From Paguma larvata (lineage: Eukaryota; Chordata; Mammalia; Carnivora; Viverridae), in the NCBI GenBank assembly GCA_030068075.1, contig CM057843.1:37171332-37235331 (forward strand): a stretch of 64,000 bases of DNA. Reading direction: 5' to 3'. Positions 10,817 to 20,920 of this stretch are shown here, one piece after another. The notes under the pieces were generated by a model. The model did no database searches, was not told the origin of the DNA, and was given only the letters and a program-made list of their open reading frames with translations. The position numbers and the translations under genes are program-made. Numbering within the stretch: the stretch's first letter is position 1; each line of letters starts with the position of its first letter.

Positions 10817-10860
10817 AATGATCCAGCCCAAAATGTCAGTGGTAAGAAACCCTGGCTTCT

Positions 10861-12519
10861 AGGAATTCACCTCCTTGTGAGTCCTCCCAGGGGAGAATTG
10901 GTCTTCCTCTTTAAATGGCCTGTGCCCACCTCCAAAAGTCTCCTGGGCACATCCCACCTGACAACGCCAGGCCCCGCGAAGAGACGCCGGGTCCTCCTCC
11001 AGACACAAAGCTCTGCCTTTTTTGGGTTGAACCCAGTCTGTCTTCCCACTGAGCCTCTCTGCTCGCTCAGCCTTCACCTTCTGCTTCTCTTGCCTGGTGT
11101 TCCAAATGTTTCTAAAGGGGGCAGAAATCTAATATACTAAGAGTAGCTGTCATCAAGAAAAAAAACCACAGTACGGAGGGCCTCTCGCAACCCCAGTGGG
11201 AGGGAGAAAAGAGCACTTGACAGCCGGTCCCACCCATCCTGTGTGGCGCTGAGCCAGCCAGCCTGGCGGGCACTGCCAGCCCTATCTTGGATTTCTTTAC
11301 TTCAGAATCCAAGAGGGTAAAAAACCAGTCTGTGGGAAAAAAAAAAATAGGTACTACCCACCTGATTCTATTTTTGCAGTGATCACTCTATTACCAAAAA
11401 GCAGCAGAAACAAGTGTGTATAAACCTAGGGTTCCTTGAGTGTTCCCGGCATATTTGAAATTTTTGTCTTTTGTATTCATATTACTTTAGGAAACACAGC
11501 CTAAGCCTCTTTCCCTCTTAAGTCTGATTCCAGAGCCCTCAGGGGCTTTGGGGGAGTGGGAAGCATGGGGTCCTTCAGGTCCTCCCAGGTCGGATTCGGG
11601 CTGCAGGTGGGAGCCTTGCCCGAGCCTCACTCAATGCGTGGAAGTTTACACAATGGCTCGACTTCGTGTGGTCCGGCTGATTCATCCATTTGGCTGTTTG
11701 ACGTCTGCCTCTGGCCCAGCCAGGACAGAAGGGGGCCCCTTAGGAACTTCTGGCCCTCTTCCCTCTCCAGGGGACGCACAATAGGGCTGTGATAAGACAG
11801 GGTTTGAGGGGGAAGTGGACTTTTGGAAACAGGATATTTTTAAATTAGAGAGAGAAACAGAAGGGTTGTGACTCCCGTCGTGACAGGTGGGCCCCGAGAC
11901 TGCCCGAGACTCAGAAGGGACTGGGTTTGAGGTTGGGCGGCCCCGCAGAGCTTGAGGCCCCTTGGAGTGCGTCCACCTAGTAGCACCAAGGCCTCGGAAC
12001 CGGTGGGTCACGGCCCTCCTGCCAGGCCTCCACCACCTTCAAGACTGGCTGCTGCCCCCAATACCCACGCCCACTCTGGGCGTCTTCCCCAGACAGCAGG
12101 ACGTCCCCATGGTTTCTCTGTCTTCGGGTCTGTGTCCATCACGGGCTGTTTGGGGAATCAGCCCCAGCAGCGTGGGCCACTGCCCACTTAGAAACTGCTA
12201 TGCCTGGGGGCCCGCTCCTTTCTGAAAGGGCAAACCACAGCCCTCGCTTGCCTGTCGTAGTGACAACCGTCTCTAACTAACGCAGAGGGGGGCGGCTTGC
12301 CCTCCACACGACGTCTCCTGTTCTCCTTGGCCTTTCTTCACCTCACTCTGATCTTCCTGACAAGGTCCATGTTCATCCTTGCGGCCTGGCGGGGCCAGCT
12401 GGTCCTGGCATGCGCCCTGGCAAGAAGACAGTGTGACCTCCAGGGGAAGGGGAAGAGGTGGCCCTGCCATTCCAGGCAGCACTTGGGCCGTATATCCCAA
12501 GAGTGGCGGCAGCGTTTAC
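10861..12519. other. Unique intronic sequence
   Basis: No exon or repeat family is recognised. Short A-runs occur near 11338. Confidence 0.5.
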
Positions 12520-13225
12520 ACCTCCTTTGGTCCCACTCCTGGGGACGTACAAGCCACTATGAAATATGGAAATACCCTTAGTCCCAAAGCAGATGCGGCA
12601 GCACTGTTTAAATCTTTTTTTTTTTTTTTTAGTTTATTTATTTATTTTGGGAGAGAGAAAACATGAGCAGGGGAGGGGCAGAGAGAGAGAGAGAGAGAGA
12701 GAGAATCCTAAGCAGGCTCTGCGCTGTCAGCACAGAGCCTGACGTGGGGCTTGAACTCATGAAACCGTGAGAGCATGACCGGAGCTGAAACCAAGTGTCC
12801 GATGCTTAACTGACTGAGCCCCCCAGGCGCCCCTGGCAGCGCTATTTAAAATAGCAAAAACATTCAAAAAAAATAAATAAATAAAATAGCAAAAACTTGG
12901 AAAGAACCTGAATTTCTAAAGTAAGGAACTGGAGAAGTAAACAATCACACACCCATTTAAGGATTATTACACAGCTACGACCAAGTGTGTTTAAGAAGGT
13001 ACCAGGAAATGTTTATAAAATCATGCCATGTAAAAAGGATAGGCTGGAAAATGGCGTATGTTGTATGTTATGACTCAGAAACAAAAGCCTCCTGAGAGCG
13101 GAAAATGGCCCGAGGACAAAAGTGTCGACAGGGTTTGAAGAATGGAACCAGAGCTCATACTTATCTCTACTTTCTACTTCTCTGTAGTTTTCAGTTTTTT
13201 CTTGAAATAACCTGCAGTACTAATT
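12520..13225 (+). mobile_element. L1 LINE 3' fragment, interrupted by SINE
   Basis: CACTGTTTAAAT before and CTATTTAAAATAGCAAAAAC after the SINE, followed by CTTGGAAAGAACCTGAATTTC, GGATTATTACACAGCTA and a GTTTTCAGTTTTTTCTTGAAAT 3' segment, follow the sense 3' part of old L1 elements. The left boundary is uncertain. Confidence 0.65.
12614..12834 (-). mobile_element. SINEC inserted in L1
   Basis: Full-length reverse copy containing a (GA)n run. An imperfect 17-bp TSD GGCAGCACTGTTTAAAT / GGCAGCGCTATTTAAAA lies at 12597-12613 and 12835-12851. Confidence 0.93.
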
Positions 13226-13252
13226 TAAAAAAAAAAAATGACAAAAACTGTT

Positions 13253-13360
13253 GGGGCGCCTGGGTGATTCGGTCAGTGGAGCATGCGACACTTGGCTTTT
13301 CGGGGTCACGAGTTCCGGCCCCACACTGGATATAGAGATTACTTAAAAAAAATTAAAATC
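13253..13360 (+). mobile_element. Short-type SINEC
   Basis: Starts GGGGCGCCTGGGTGATTCGG and ends soon after the tRNA-related part at GGATATAGAGATTACTTAAAA, so it lacks the CT-rich 3' module of the longer subfamily. Confidence 0.85.
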
Positions 13361-13363
13361 TTG

Positions 13364-13562
13364 CAGCCCCTGGGCAGCTCAGTGGGTTAACCGTCTGACT
13401 TTGGCTCAGGTCACGATCTCGCGGTTCGTGAGTTCAAGCCCCGCGTCGGGCTCTGTGCGGACAGCTCGGAGCCTGGAGCCTGCTTCGGATTCTGTCTTCC
13501 TTTCTCTCTGCCCCTCCCCCACTCATGCTCTGTCTCTTCTCACAAAAATAAATCAATATTTA
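13364..13562 (+). mobile_element. SINEC, in the tail of the preceding SINE
   Basis: Full-length copy from CAGCCCCTGGGCAGCTCAG to AAAAATAAATCAATATTT. An AT-rich tail runs to about 13622. AAAAACTGTT at 13243 and AAAAACCGTT near 13623 may be the outer target repeat of the pair. Confidence 0.88.
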
Positions 13563-13886
13563 AAATATTTATTAATTAAATATTAATATGTAATATTTAA
13601 ATATTTAAAATATAATCTTAAAAAAACCGTTTAAAACGTCCAGTGAGCTTCCAGAAATTTTATATGCTTGTCACTCGGAGTATACACCCTGGAGGGAGCT
13701 GGCTGTGGGCAAAGGAGGCATACAGCTGAGCGCCCTGTAAGCCCGTGGCTCTGGTGTCTCCTTCTGCTCCGCCCCCACCCCCTTCCTTTCCCCATGGAGC
13801 TCCTGAGGTGGTTGGGGGGCAGGGGCCTGGGGGAGCCTGATGCACTCTCCGTATGGCTCACCTCCACGTTATCCTTTGTTTTGCAG

Positions 13887-13909
13887 ATATCATGGAAAAC
13901 CGATATTCT
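13887..13909 (+). CDS. PECAM1: PECAM1 exon 15: 23-nt micro-exon
   Basis: The exon lies between a strong acceptor (CCTTTGTTTTGCAG) and a consensus donor (GTAAGT). With the G left by exon 14 it reads D-IMENRYS and ends in phase 0, so the next exon continues RTEGSLDGT. Human PECAM1 has DAVESRYS here and the same 23-nt length. The terminal serine corresponds to human Ser702, which lies in a segment reported to be phosphorylated and membrane-associated. Because 23 is not a multiple of three, skipping shifts exon 16 into another frame: exon 14 would then read directly into P-ENGRLP and stop at 19051-19053. The same alternative end is known for PECAM-1 isoforms lacking exon 15. Confidence 0.93.
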
Positions 13910-14465
13910 GTAAGTACACATTTCATAAACACATTGAAATGTGTTATGAAAACTTTGGTCCATTGAATAGTGAATGATTTCCAAACTCAGCCGGGCTCTG
14001 CATTGCCACGAATTACACCCCTGCAGCTGCCTGGTCTGTTTCAGACCAGGCTCCCCGGACAACAGTAGCCTAGAGGTTGTATGCAGAGTGCTTGGTCATC
14101 AGGCTGGCCAGGGTTTCCGGGTCTGGTGATTTCGAATATTCTGTGCTACTATTTCCATCCTTACATCTCAGCCCTCATATGAAGAGAGACCCCTCAGAGG
14201 ATGAAGAATCTAGAACATTGAGCTCCCATTGAGTGAAGTGCACATTTCCTCCTGGGTTCAGGCTTTGGAAGTGAGGCAGGCCGGGTTGCGGGGTGGGGGG
14301 TATGCTTGGAGGAAGGGAGGATCCAACAGCTCGTTTGAACTTGGAGCTCTGAGAGCCTGTGGCAGTCACCCTGACACACCAGGCCCTCTGCTGCAGAGGC
14401 CACTCAAGGTCCTTGACCCAGAAAGGGAGTCAGAAGCGTTGACACTGATAAGAAAGCAAGGTGAG

Positions 14466-14683
14466 CGGGGCGCCTGGGTGGCTCAGTCGGTTAAGCGGCC
14501 GACTTCAGCTCAGGTCATGATCTCATGGTCTGTGAGTTCGAGCCCCGCGTCGGGCTCTGTGCTGACGGCTCAGAGCCTGGAGCCTGCTTCGGATTCTGTG
14601 TCCTCCTCTCTCTCTGCCCTTCTCCTGCTCACGCTCTGTCTCTATGTCTCAAAAATAAATAAACGTTAAAAAAAATAAATAGC
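14466..14683 (+). mobile_element. SINEC, full-length and well preserved
   Basis: It is close to the family consensus from GGGGCGCCTGGGTGGCTCAG to AATAAATAAACGTTAAAA. The perfect 12-bp TSD AAGCAAGGTGAG is at 14454-14465 and 14684-14695. High conservation and an undamaged TSD suggest a young insertion. Confidence 0.96.
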
Positions 14684-14699
14684 AAGCAAGGTGAGGATG

Positions 14700-16775
14700 G
14701 CTCAACAGAAGCTATGGAAGTGCAGAAGAAAGAGGGTCTGGTTAGGGTCCTCCCCCAAGGAAGGGGTCCCTGGGATGGGCCGTGACGAAGGAGTCCGACC
14801 GCAGCGGCAGGCCCAGGTAGGTAGATTAGCAGGATTGGAGCCCTGGGGGAAGGAAGAGTCCAAGCAGCTCGGGATGCCAGGAGGAAGGACATCCTCCTGG
14901 ATGGAAAGTGCTGGAAAGAGGTCAGGCAGGGCTGACTTGCAAAGGACTCAAATGCCTCGTTATGAGGTTTTTCACTCTGTAGGAAACTGAAGCTGTAGGA
15001 TGCTGCTACTTGACAAATGCGAATGTTTTTTTTTTTTTTTTAAATGTGGAGGTCCAAGTTCAAAGTTTGCCAACACCTGTCTCCTCCTATCTTCCCACTC
15101 CCAACCTTTTGACGAACTACCCAGCAGTGCAGGGGTTAACTAACTGGGCAGCCGGTATCTTGAGAAATGAGCAGCTGCTGCTTTAAGGTCTGGGAAGAAC
15201 CTTCTGCAAGATCGCTGGTAGCCTTTCCAGTGGGCCCCCTGGCTTCCTTTGTTTTGCTGGAGTCTGAATTCTTATAAAACAGAGAACTCATTATGCCTTT
15301 GACGGCAGGAAACCACTGACATTCTTCTTACGGAGGAAAGCTATCAATTTAAGGAAAAGAAGAATAAAATGAAGGTCTTTTTCTAGCCTAAACCCACCCT
15401 GACTCCCAAAAACCAGCGACTTGCCTTGGCAAGGGCCGGGGGCCCAGCTTAATAGGTGCAAAAACTGACAGCTAAAATGGCAGAACAGCCTGGCTGGGGT
15501 GTCCCGGTCAGATGAAAGCAGAGCCAGGACTAAAATCTAGGTCCACAGACTGCTAGGCTAGTCTACAACCCAAGACTCCCTCTGAGAAGTGACATCACTG
15601 TTCCAGCCATCACGGCCTTGGGAGAGCGGAAAGTCAGAACTTTGCTCCATGGGCAAGGTGGGACCCAGATAAAGAGCTGCTCTCCCTCTAGAATAAACAT
15701 AGCCGTGTCCTCCCAACGCAAGTCTGCTGGACCTGCAGGACTGACTTATTTACTTTGTCCTCAATCCAAATGGTCTCTCTGGACAAAGGCTCTGAGCTCC
15801 AGGACAGATAGAACTTTCCTTTTCCCCAGAAGCTGGCCCGTGGGTCCAGAAGTCTGCTCCCAGGATGCTCCTGAGAGCTCCCCCACCAGTTGGTCCTGTC
15901 CTCCCAAATAATAAAGACCTTTGGCGGGAGCTCAGGGGTTCCCAGCCGTTGGGAGAGAGATCTTTGACTTTTTAGAAAAGCGAATACAATTTGTTTAGAA
16001 AAGAAGGAGGTATAGTTTTCCTAATAATCCGCTGGCGAGGGTCAGGAGAAAATTAATTGAATTGCCCAGCAGGGAAATGGGAGGGGATTTCCTTCCTGAA
16101 ATCAAACCTGGCGATCATTCCCAGTTGTTTAATGGCCGTTGCTTCTGAAAACACATTGGAGGAAATGTCTGAACAATGAGGTAGCCGCTTAGCCAAATAC
16201 TAATTTAGTATTGTTGGACTCGCTTCGGTGGCACACTCTGACTTCATTTTTCCTCTGCCATTTTTGCCTTGTTTATAAATTGTGTTTGTGGCCCAGGCAG
16301 ACAGATAACGTGCAAGAGAACACCTCGTACTTAAAAGAAAGGGGCGAATCTGGACCTTCGTGGGTCTCGGGACCTTGGAGGCAGCCTCGCCTTCTTATGG
16401 AAAAGGGCAGTTCCCAGTTTACAGCTCACCCCTTCCCTCCTGGGCGCCAGCAGTGGGACCTGGGGCGTGAGCTTCAGCTCTCTGGCCGTCTTTTGGGGGG
16501 GGATCCTGTCCTCCTCCAACCAAGCTTTCCAGTCTGTGAAACAGAGATGATGAGAACCACAAAAATAGTGATAGCTCCCTACTAGAAGTTTCTGAAAGGC
16601 AAAATGAGAAACACGGGTACCAAGTATTTTGCAACGTACCACATAAATGCTACTTGATTGTCTATTAAGTTCTTGTCGTCACTCTGGTAGTAGGAGGTAC
16701 GGATGGGAGATTTACTTCACTTTGGCCCTGGAATGCCTCTTCGTAGGATTCAACCAAAGTCAGGCTTTGACTTAG
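14700..16775. other. Unique intronic sequence
   Basis: Apart from a T-run at about 15027-15042, no repeat family or exon is recognised in these 2 kb. Confidence 0.5.
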
Positions 16776-16957
16776 GAATCAGAGACCCACCTTAAAACCT
16801 AACCTTTCCACGATTAGCTGTTTACTAGCTGTGTCATGTCGGCAGATGTCTCGGGGCCTTGGTTTCCTCATCTGTAAACTGGAGACAATAACCCCACCCC
16901 CCCACCCCACCTGGTTGTTGCAAGCATCTATATCAGACTTGGTTTATTGGAAGTGCT
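16776..16957 (+). repeat. MIR fragment
   Basis: TTTACTAGCTGTGTCATGTC, GGGGCCTTGGTTTCCTCATC and TGTAAACTGGAGACAATAA are the MIR sense core. Confidence 0.85.
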
Positions 16958-16974
16958 CATAAGGGGCACATTCT

Positions 16975-17224
16975 TTTATATATATATATATACATACATA
17001 TATATAAACATTATATATATATATATATAAGTTTCTCTATTTTTTGAGACAGGGAGTGAGTAGGGGAGGGGCAGACAGAGAGAGAATCCCAAGCAGGGAT
17101 CTCGATGCTGGGCTTGAACCCACGAACCCTGCGATCTGACCTGAGCCAAAATCAAGAGCCAGAAGCTTCACTAACTGAACCACCCAGGCGCACGCATGTG
17201 CACGCACACACACACACACACACC
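16975..17224 (-). mobile_element. SINEC with microsatellites at both ends
   Basis: A reverse SINEC body (17030-17195) has a (TA)n-rich degraded tail on the left (16976-17028) and a (CA)n run on the right (17203-17223). A perfect 17-bp TSD CATAAGGGGCACATTCT (16958-16974, 17225-17241) encloses all of it, so both microsatellites belong to the insertion or grew within it. Confidence 0.93.
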
Positions 17225-17241
17225 CATAAGGGGCACATTCT

Positions 17242-18254
17242 AGAATCAGGAAGTAGAAAACCCAGGGGCATTAGAAGTAAAATGACCTTTGAGAGCATCT
17301 ACACCATGTTCTGGCCCGAAGTGGGGCGGTTTCATGGCTGTTCTTGGGTGGCTGACAGCTGGCCTCTGGTCTAAGTACAAGGAAGGACAGGTCTTGGATG
17401 CGAGCGTGTTAACCTTTACTTCAGGGTCCGGTTGCCCATGGCCCAGCCCTTCCCATCCGTGGGGCTGGTCCTGAGGCAGCGACCAAGTGCTCGCCGCGCC
17501 TGGCGGAGGAGAGCGGGGGCGTCTAGGGAGGGACTTGGTCTGGGGCCTGCAGGAAGCCTGGACTCCAGGGTCACCCCTCTGGGCAAAGCGGAAGAAATGA
17601 AGTGACGGTGGCTGCCAGCGCTGGCGGGCCTCCAGCCCCCTGGGGCCAACACAGCCCTCTTGGCCTGCTCGCCAGGGTCTCTCCTGGCGAAGGCGGAGGC
17701 AGAGCCTTGGGCCTGCCAGCTGGAGCCCTTTGGACCTGCATCCTGTCCTGAGAGGCTCCGCAGACGCACAGGACCAGAACAAAACAGGGACTCTACTTCA
17801 GCTGCCACCCTCAAGGAGCCGACCAGCCTAGCCGTGGGGCTTCCGAGACCCTGGCTAATCCCCACACGTGCCCCCACTTCTGTGCCCATGGGGTCCACCT
17901 GCGCTCACGGAGGGGGGAGTCGTGGACTCATTTGCCCCCTTGCTGCAGCCATCCGTCCAAACCTGCCTCACCTTGGAGGCAGGCTCCAAGAAGCCTTCCG
18001 TGATTCCCTCACGGCGCAGCCGGGGCGTCTCGCCACCTCTGAACTCCTGCAGTTGGCTAGGACCTTTTCCATCTGTTAGCACTGTTTGTCAGTAGTGGAT
18101 AGGATATAAAATTCTTGGCAAGTTCTTGCATCCTCAGACAACAGTACTTGGGTCCAGTTACTGGTGGCTGCGTAGATGTCAACAATACCACACAAAGCAG
18201 TTAGAGAACACTACAGGGTGGCGTGCGGAATCTTTTTCGCTTTCTTTTTTTACT
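17242..18254. other. Unique GC-rich intronic sequence
   Basis: No repeat or exon is recognised. Overlapping open frames on both strands reflect GC content. Confidence 0.5.
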
Positions 18255-18615
18255 TTTTTTTTTTATTAGGCAAAGCAGACACAACAGCATGTACCATTTC
18301 AACCATTTTTAAGTGTACAGTTCAGTGACGTCAAGTACAGTCACCTCATGTGCAGCCATCACCACCGTCCACCCACAGAACTTTGTCATCATTCCAACCC
18401 AAAAGTCGACCCGTCGGACACTAACTCCCCCTTTCCCCCTTCCCCGCAGCCCCCGGAAATCACAGCTTTCCTTTCTCTCTCCATCAGTTTGACTACCGTG
18501 GGTACCACGTATAAGTGAAATCATACAATATTTGTTCCTCTTGCGTCTGGCTTCTTTCACTTCTTTATCTTCACGACGACAACTGTCCTCAACGTTTATT
18601 CGTTTCGAAACTCTT
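18255..18615 (-). mobile_element. L1 LINE 3' fragment
   Basis: ACCATTTCAACCATTTTTAAG, TGTACAGTTCAGTGACGTC, GCAGCCATCACCACCGTCCA and GTATAAGTGAAATCATACAA are typical of the reverse complement of L1M 3' ends. It ends about 400 bp before exon 16. Confidence 0.88.
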
Positions 18616-19033
18616 CGATTTTGCAATTAAAAAAACAGACCTGGAGAAGGCTCAGCTCCTGTTAGAGGCCGAGCTGGAGCAAGAAGCCAGGTCTCTCTAA
18701 CCTCTACTAGTCCTGCTCTGTGGGCAAGTGTAGCGCCCACGGGCCGGAGTGCTGGGTGTACAGCGGGCGCCTGACAAAGGCGGTCGATGGCCTGATGTCG
18801 CACGCGTCTACAGGGAGTGGAGGCCCCAGCCCTGGGCGGAGCCGGCGTGGAGAGGAGGGAGAAGTGAATGTGGGCAGGAGCTGACCCCACAGGGCGGAGG
18901 TACCAGCGGAAGACAGAGAAGCTTTGCAGTGCCTCCGTGCAGTGCTGGCTGCGGTATTGCGCGTCTCGCCACTGGGCCAGTCTTTGGTGCTGAAGGGTGT
19001 GACCATAGCTTGTCTTCTCTCTTGTCCCCACAG

Positions 19034-19063
19034 AGAACGGAAGGCTCCCTTGATGGAACTTAA
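19034..19063 (+). CDS. PECAM1: PECAM1 exon 16: C-terminal RTEGSLDGT and stop
   Basis: The acceptor CCCCACAG precedes codons reading RTEGSLDGT and then TAA (19061-19063). These nine residues are identical to the human PECAM-1 C-terminus. From the ITSM tyrosine to the end, the three exons give 26 residues, the same spacing as human (Tyr686 to Thr711 of the mature protein). The exon is the last coding exon and continues into the 3' UTR. Exon 15 skipping would use the alternate frame and stop at the TGA at 19051-19053. Confidence 0.95.
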   Translation, partial: RTEGSLDGT

Positions 19064-20085
19064 AACTGCCAGGGCGATGTTCCTCCTTGGAAGGACACCC
19101 ACATTCCAAGAAGAGCAGATGATGCCTGTATTCCGAGAGTTCTGTGCACTATCTATGAACCTGGCCCGCTCCCGCTGAACAGAGCAACTCCTCAGGCCAA
19201 GTCACCAGTTCTTAAATCCATCGTACTACATTGAGGGGGGGTATAAAGAGATATGGAAGGGCCAGTTAAGCCCCCTGCAGCGCCCCTCCCCCCGCCAAAG
19301 CTGAAGCATCCTCAAGAGTGGGGAGCTGCCGAAAGAGGGGTTCAGGGTTAAACGGCCATTGGGATATTTTGAAACTTGAATATTTTTGTCTTGCACGGAG
19401 GCCAAGAACTCGTCCAAGTATCTCCACACCCAGAAACCATTTCGTTTTGTAGCCAATCACTTCTAGCGAATGGCCGGGCTTAGGGGCTTTTTTTTTTTTT
19501 TTTTTTTCTCTTTGCCTTTGGTCCTTCAAAGGCCTGTGGTTCTGGGTGGCCCTTGTTCCTCGGAAGTGCACGGCACCGGCCTAGAGAGGCACCTTGTTCC
19601 CTCCACGACCCCGCCTGCCACAAATGCCACAACGAAGCTGCTTGGGAGCGACCCCTTGGAGATGCCAACCTGAAGATCGGGTTCATTCCGGACAATGCAC
19701 AGAAGAGAAAACGAAATCGGACAGAGCACAGATGCTCTTACGCTGTTTTTCTATACCCTCTCTTTCTTTTCCTTTCCCATGCTGCGGGCTGCAAGACGAG
19801 AAGGTGTCGGCCTACGGCAAATATTGTTTTTAATAGAAAAATGAAATGCATATTTTTCTTACTAATTTTTTTTTATTTATTCCTTGCTAAAGAAACGGTC
19901 CCCTGAGGTCTTACGATGTTTCTGAGGGTGTCTGGAGTGGGTGGGCCAGTGGCCGCGGCCATTTTGCGGTGGAATTTCACTAGTGAGCACTCCTCGCTGA
20001 GATCATTTTCCCCCGCGTCCCCGGCCACCTCAGTGACACAGCTGCAGGGTATTGCATTAAATAAATTTGATCTTTACTCTTCGCA
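19064..20085 (+). other. PECAM1: PECAM1 3' UTR
   Basis: The sequence after the stop codon is mostly free of recognised repeats. It carries stretches that I recall as conserved with the human PECAM1 3' UTR, such as CCATTGGGATATT followed by AACTTGAATATTTT, TTTGGTCCTTCAAAGGC, and TTACTAATTTTT with ATTCCTTGC. A T-run lies at 19491-19507. The right end is set by the poly-A signal near 20060; an earlier or later alternative site cannot be excluded. Confidence 0.75.
20060..20065 (+). terminator. PECAM1: PECAM1 polyadenylation signal AATAAA
   Basis: A canonical AATAAA sits in GCATTAAATAAATTTGATC, followed within 20-30 nt by a TCTTTACTCTTC pyrimidine stretch. It is about 1.0 kb after the stop codon, and unique sequence surrounds it. 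Cleavage probably falls around 20080-20090. Confidence 0.65.
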
Positions 20086-20337
20086 GACCTGTGAAATGTC
20101 ATCTTCTAAGAGGCCACATACATAGAGAATATTGAGGACGCCTCGGGCCTTCTGAAGTCACAAAGAACTAAGCAGGTCTTATCAGCACATTGTCTCACCA
20201 AGGCCAAGGGCCTCTGTGGCCTTTATTGACGGCAGGGCCAGAGGTAGTCTGAGCGTCAAACACTGAGTCATTAATATCCATTGGCTGCGATTCAGCCTTT
20301 GCTTCCCAGCAAAAGACTGGAAGGCTGTCCCTGGCAG

Positions 20338-20549
20338 ATAGGGTTGCCAGGTTGAGCAAATAACACCTACAAAAAACACCAAAACACCCAGGGTGCTCAG
20401 TTCAATTTGAATTTCAGGTAAATCATGAATCCGTTTTGAGTGTAAGTATGTCCCATCCACGTTTGGGATTTACTTACACTGCAAAAGTATTCATTTATCT
20501 GAAATTCAAATTTAACTAGGCATCTCATTTTATCTGGTAACCCTACTGG
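20338..20549. mobile_element. Palindromic DNA-transposon fossil (MITE-like)
   Basis: The left end ATAGGGTTGCCAGG and right end CTGGTAACCCTACTG are inverted repeats. Inside, CAATTTGAATTTCAGGTAAAT (left) pairs with ATTTATCTGAAATTCAAATTT (right), and TAAGTATGTCCCA pairs loosely with TGGGATTTACTTACA. The arms converge near 20455. The layout resembles the palindromic MER53-type non-autonomous elements; the family name is a recollection. Confidence 0.7.
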
Positions 20550-20679
20550 CAAAACACCCCCTCCTAGCCCTCTAAGCCATCCTCAGTGGCCTCAGACCAG
20601 ACTGCACTGCCCCACAGCCCAGGTCCCCATCAGAACAGCACCCCGCTGGGCCTGAAGGCAGAGGGAGATAGGAGTGTAC

Positions 20680-20775
20680 GTCCTGGCTCTGCCGCATTGC
20701 AGCTGCAGAAACTTGAAGGAGCCTCTCAACCTCTGAGTTTCAGGTTCTTCATCTCTGCAATGAGGAGGTTGGACT
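20680..20775 (+). repeat. MIR fragment
   Basis: TCCTGGCTCTGCCGCATTGC, CTCTCAACCTCTGAGTTTCAG and TCTTCATCTCTGCAATGAGG match MIR sense core. Confidence 0.75.
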
Positions 20776-20920
20776 AATGGTCCTTAACATTTGGAGGGTT
20801 TAGACTCCTTTGAAAATGTGATAAAAGGTATGCACCCATGTGTGCACACACACAAAGCTGTATCACGAAAATGTTATATAATCTCCCCGGTTCCAGGGCC
20901 AGGCATGGACTCAGGTCGGT
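20776..20920 (+). mobile_element. hAT-type DNA transposon fragment
   Basis: GGTCCTTAACATTTGGAGG, GTTTAGACTCCTTTGAAAATG and TGATAAAAGGTATGCACCCA resemble the common hAT-Charlie element ending TGGTTCTTAAACTTT...GGACCCCTTTGAGAAT. The exact family is uncertain. Confidence 0.5.

Larger units (their letters stand above)
10325..10860 (+). mobile_element. MER20 DNA transposon, interrupted by two nested SINEs
   Basis: The left part has CACTGGTTCTCAA, TTTGGTTGTCATAATTTGGG, GTGGAGGCCAGGAATGCTAC and GGGACAGTCCCCACAA. The right part resumes at AATGATCCAGCCCAAAATGTCA and ends near AAGAAACCCTGG. This is the MER20 (hAT-Charlie) layout. In other mammals some MER20 copies carry regulatory activity; whether this one does cannot be told from sequence. 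Confidence 0.85.
3380..13886 (+). other. PECAM1: PECAM1 intron 14
   Basis: The intron runs from donor GTGAGT (3380) to acceptor TTTGTTTTGCAG (ending 13886) and is about 10.5 kb. It is largely unique sequence with inserted SINEs, MIRs, MER5 and MER20 copies and L1 pieces, which are listed separately. I saw no further coding exon in it. Confidence 0.85.
13910..19033 (+). other. PECAM1: PECAM1 intron 15
   Basis: The intron is about 5.1 kb, from GTAAGT to a pyrimidine-rich acceptor (CTTGTCTTCTCTCTTGTCCCCACAG, ending 19033). It contains two full SINEs, one MIR and one L1 piece and no other recognised exon. Confidence 0.88.

Noticed and set aside
14467..14540. tRNA genes at SINE heads
   Set aside because: SINE heads derive from tRNA-Lys and keep A/B-box-like sequence (GGCTCAGTCGG, GAGTTCGAGCCCC) but are part of SINEs and do not fold as intact tRNA genes.
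19491..19507. T-run in the PECAM1 3' UTR as a reverse SINE tail
   Set aside because: No SINE body follows, and the flanks continue as UTR sequence that appears conserved.
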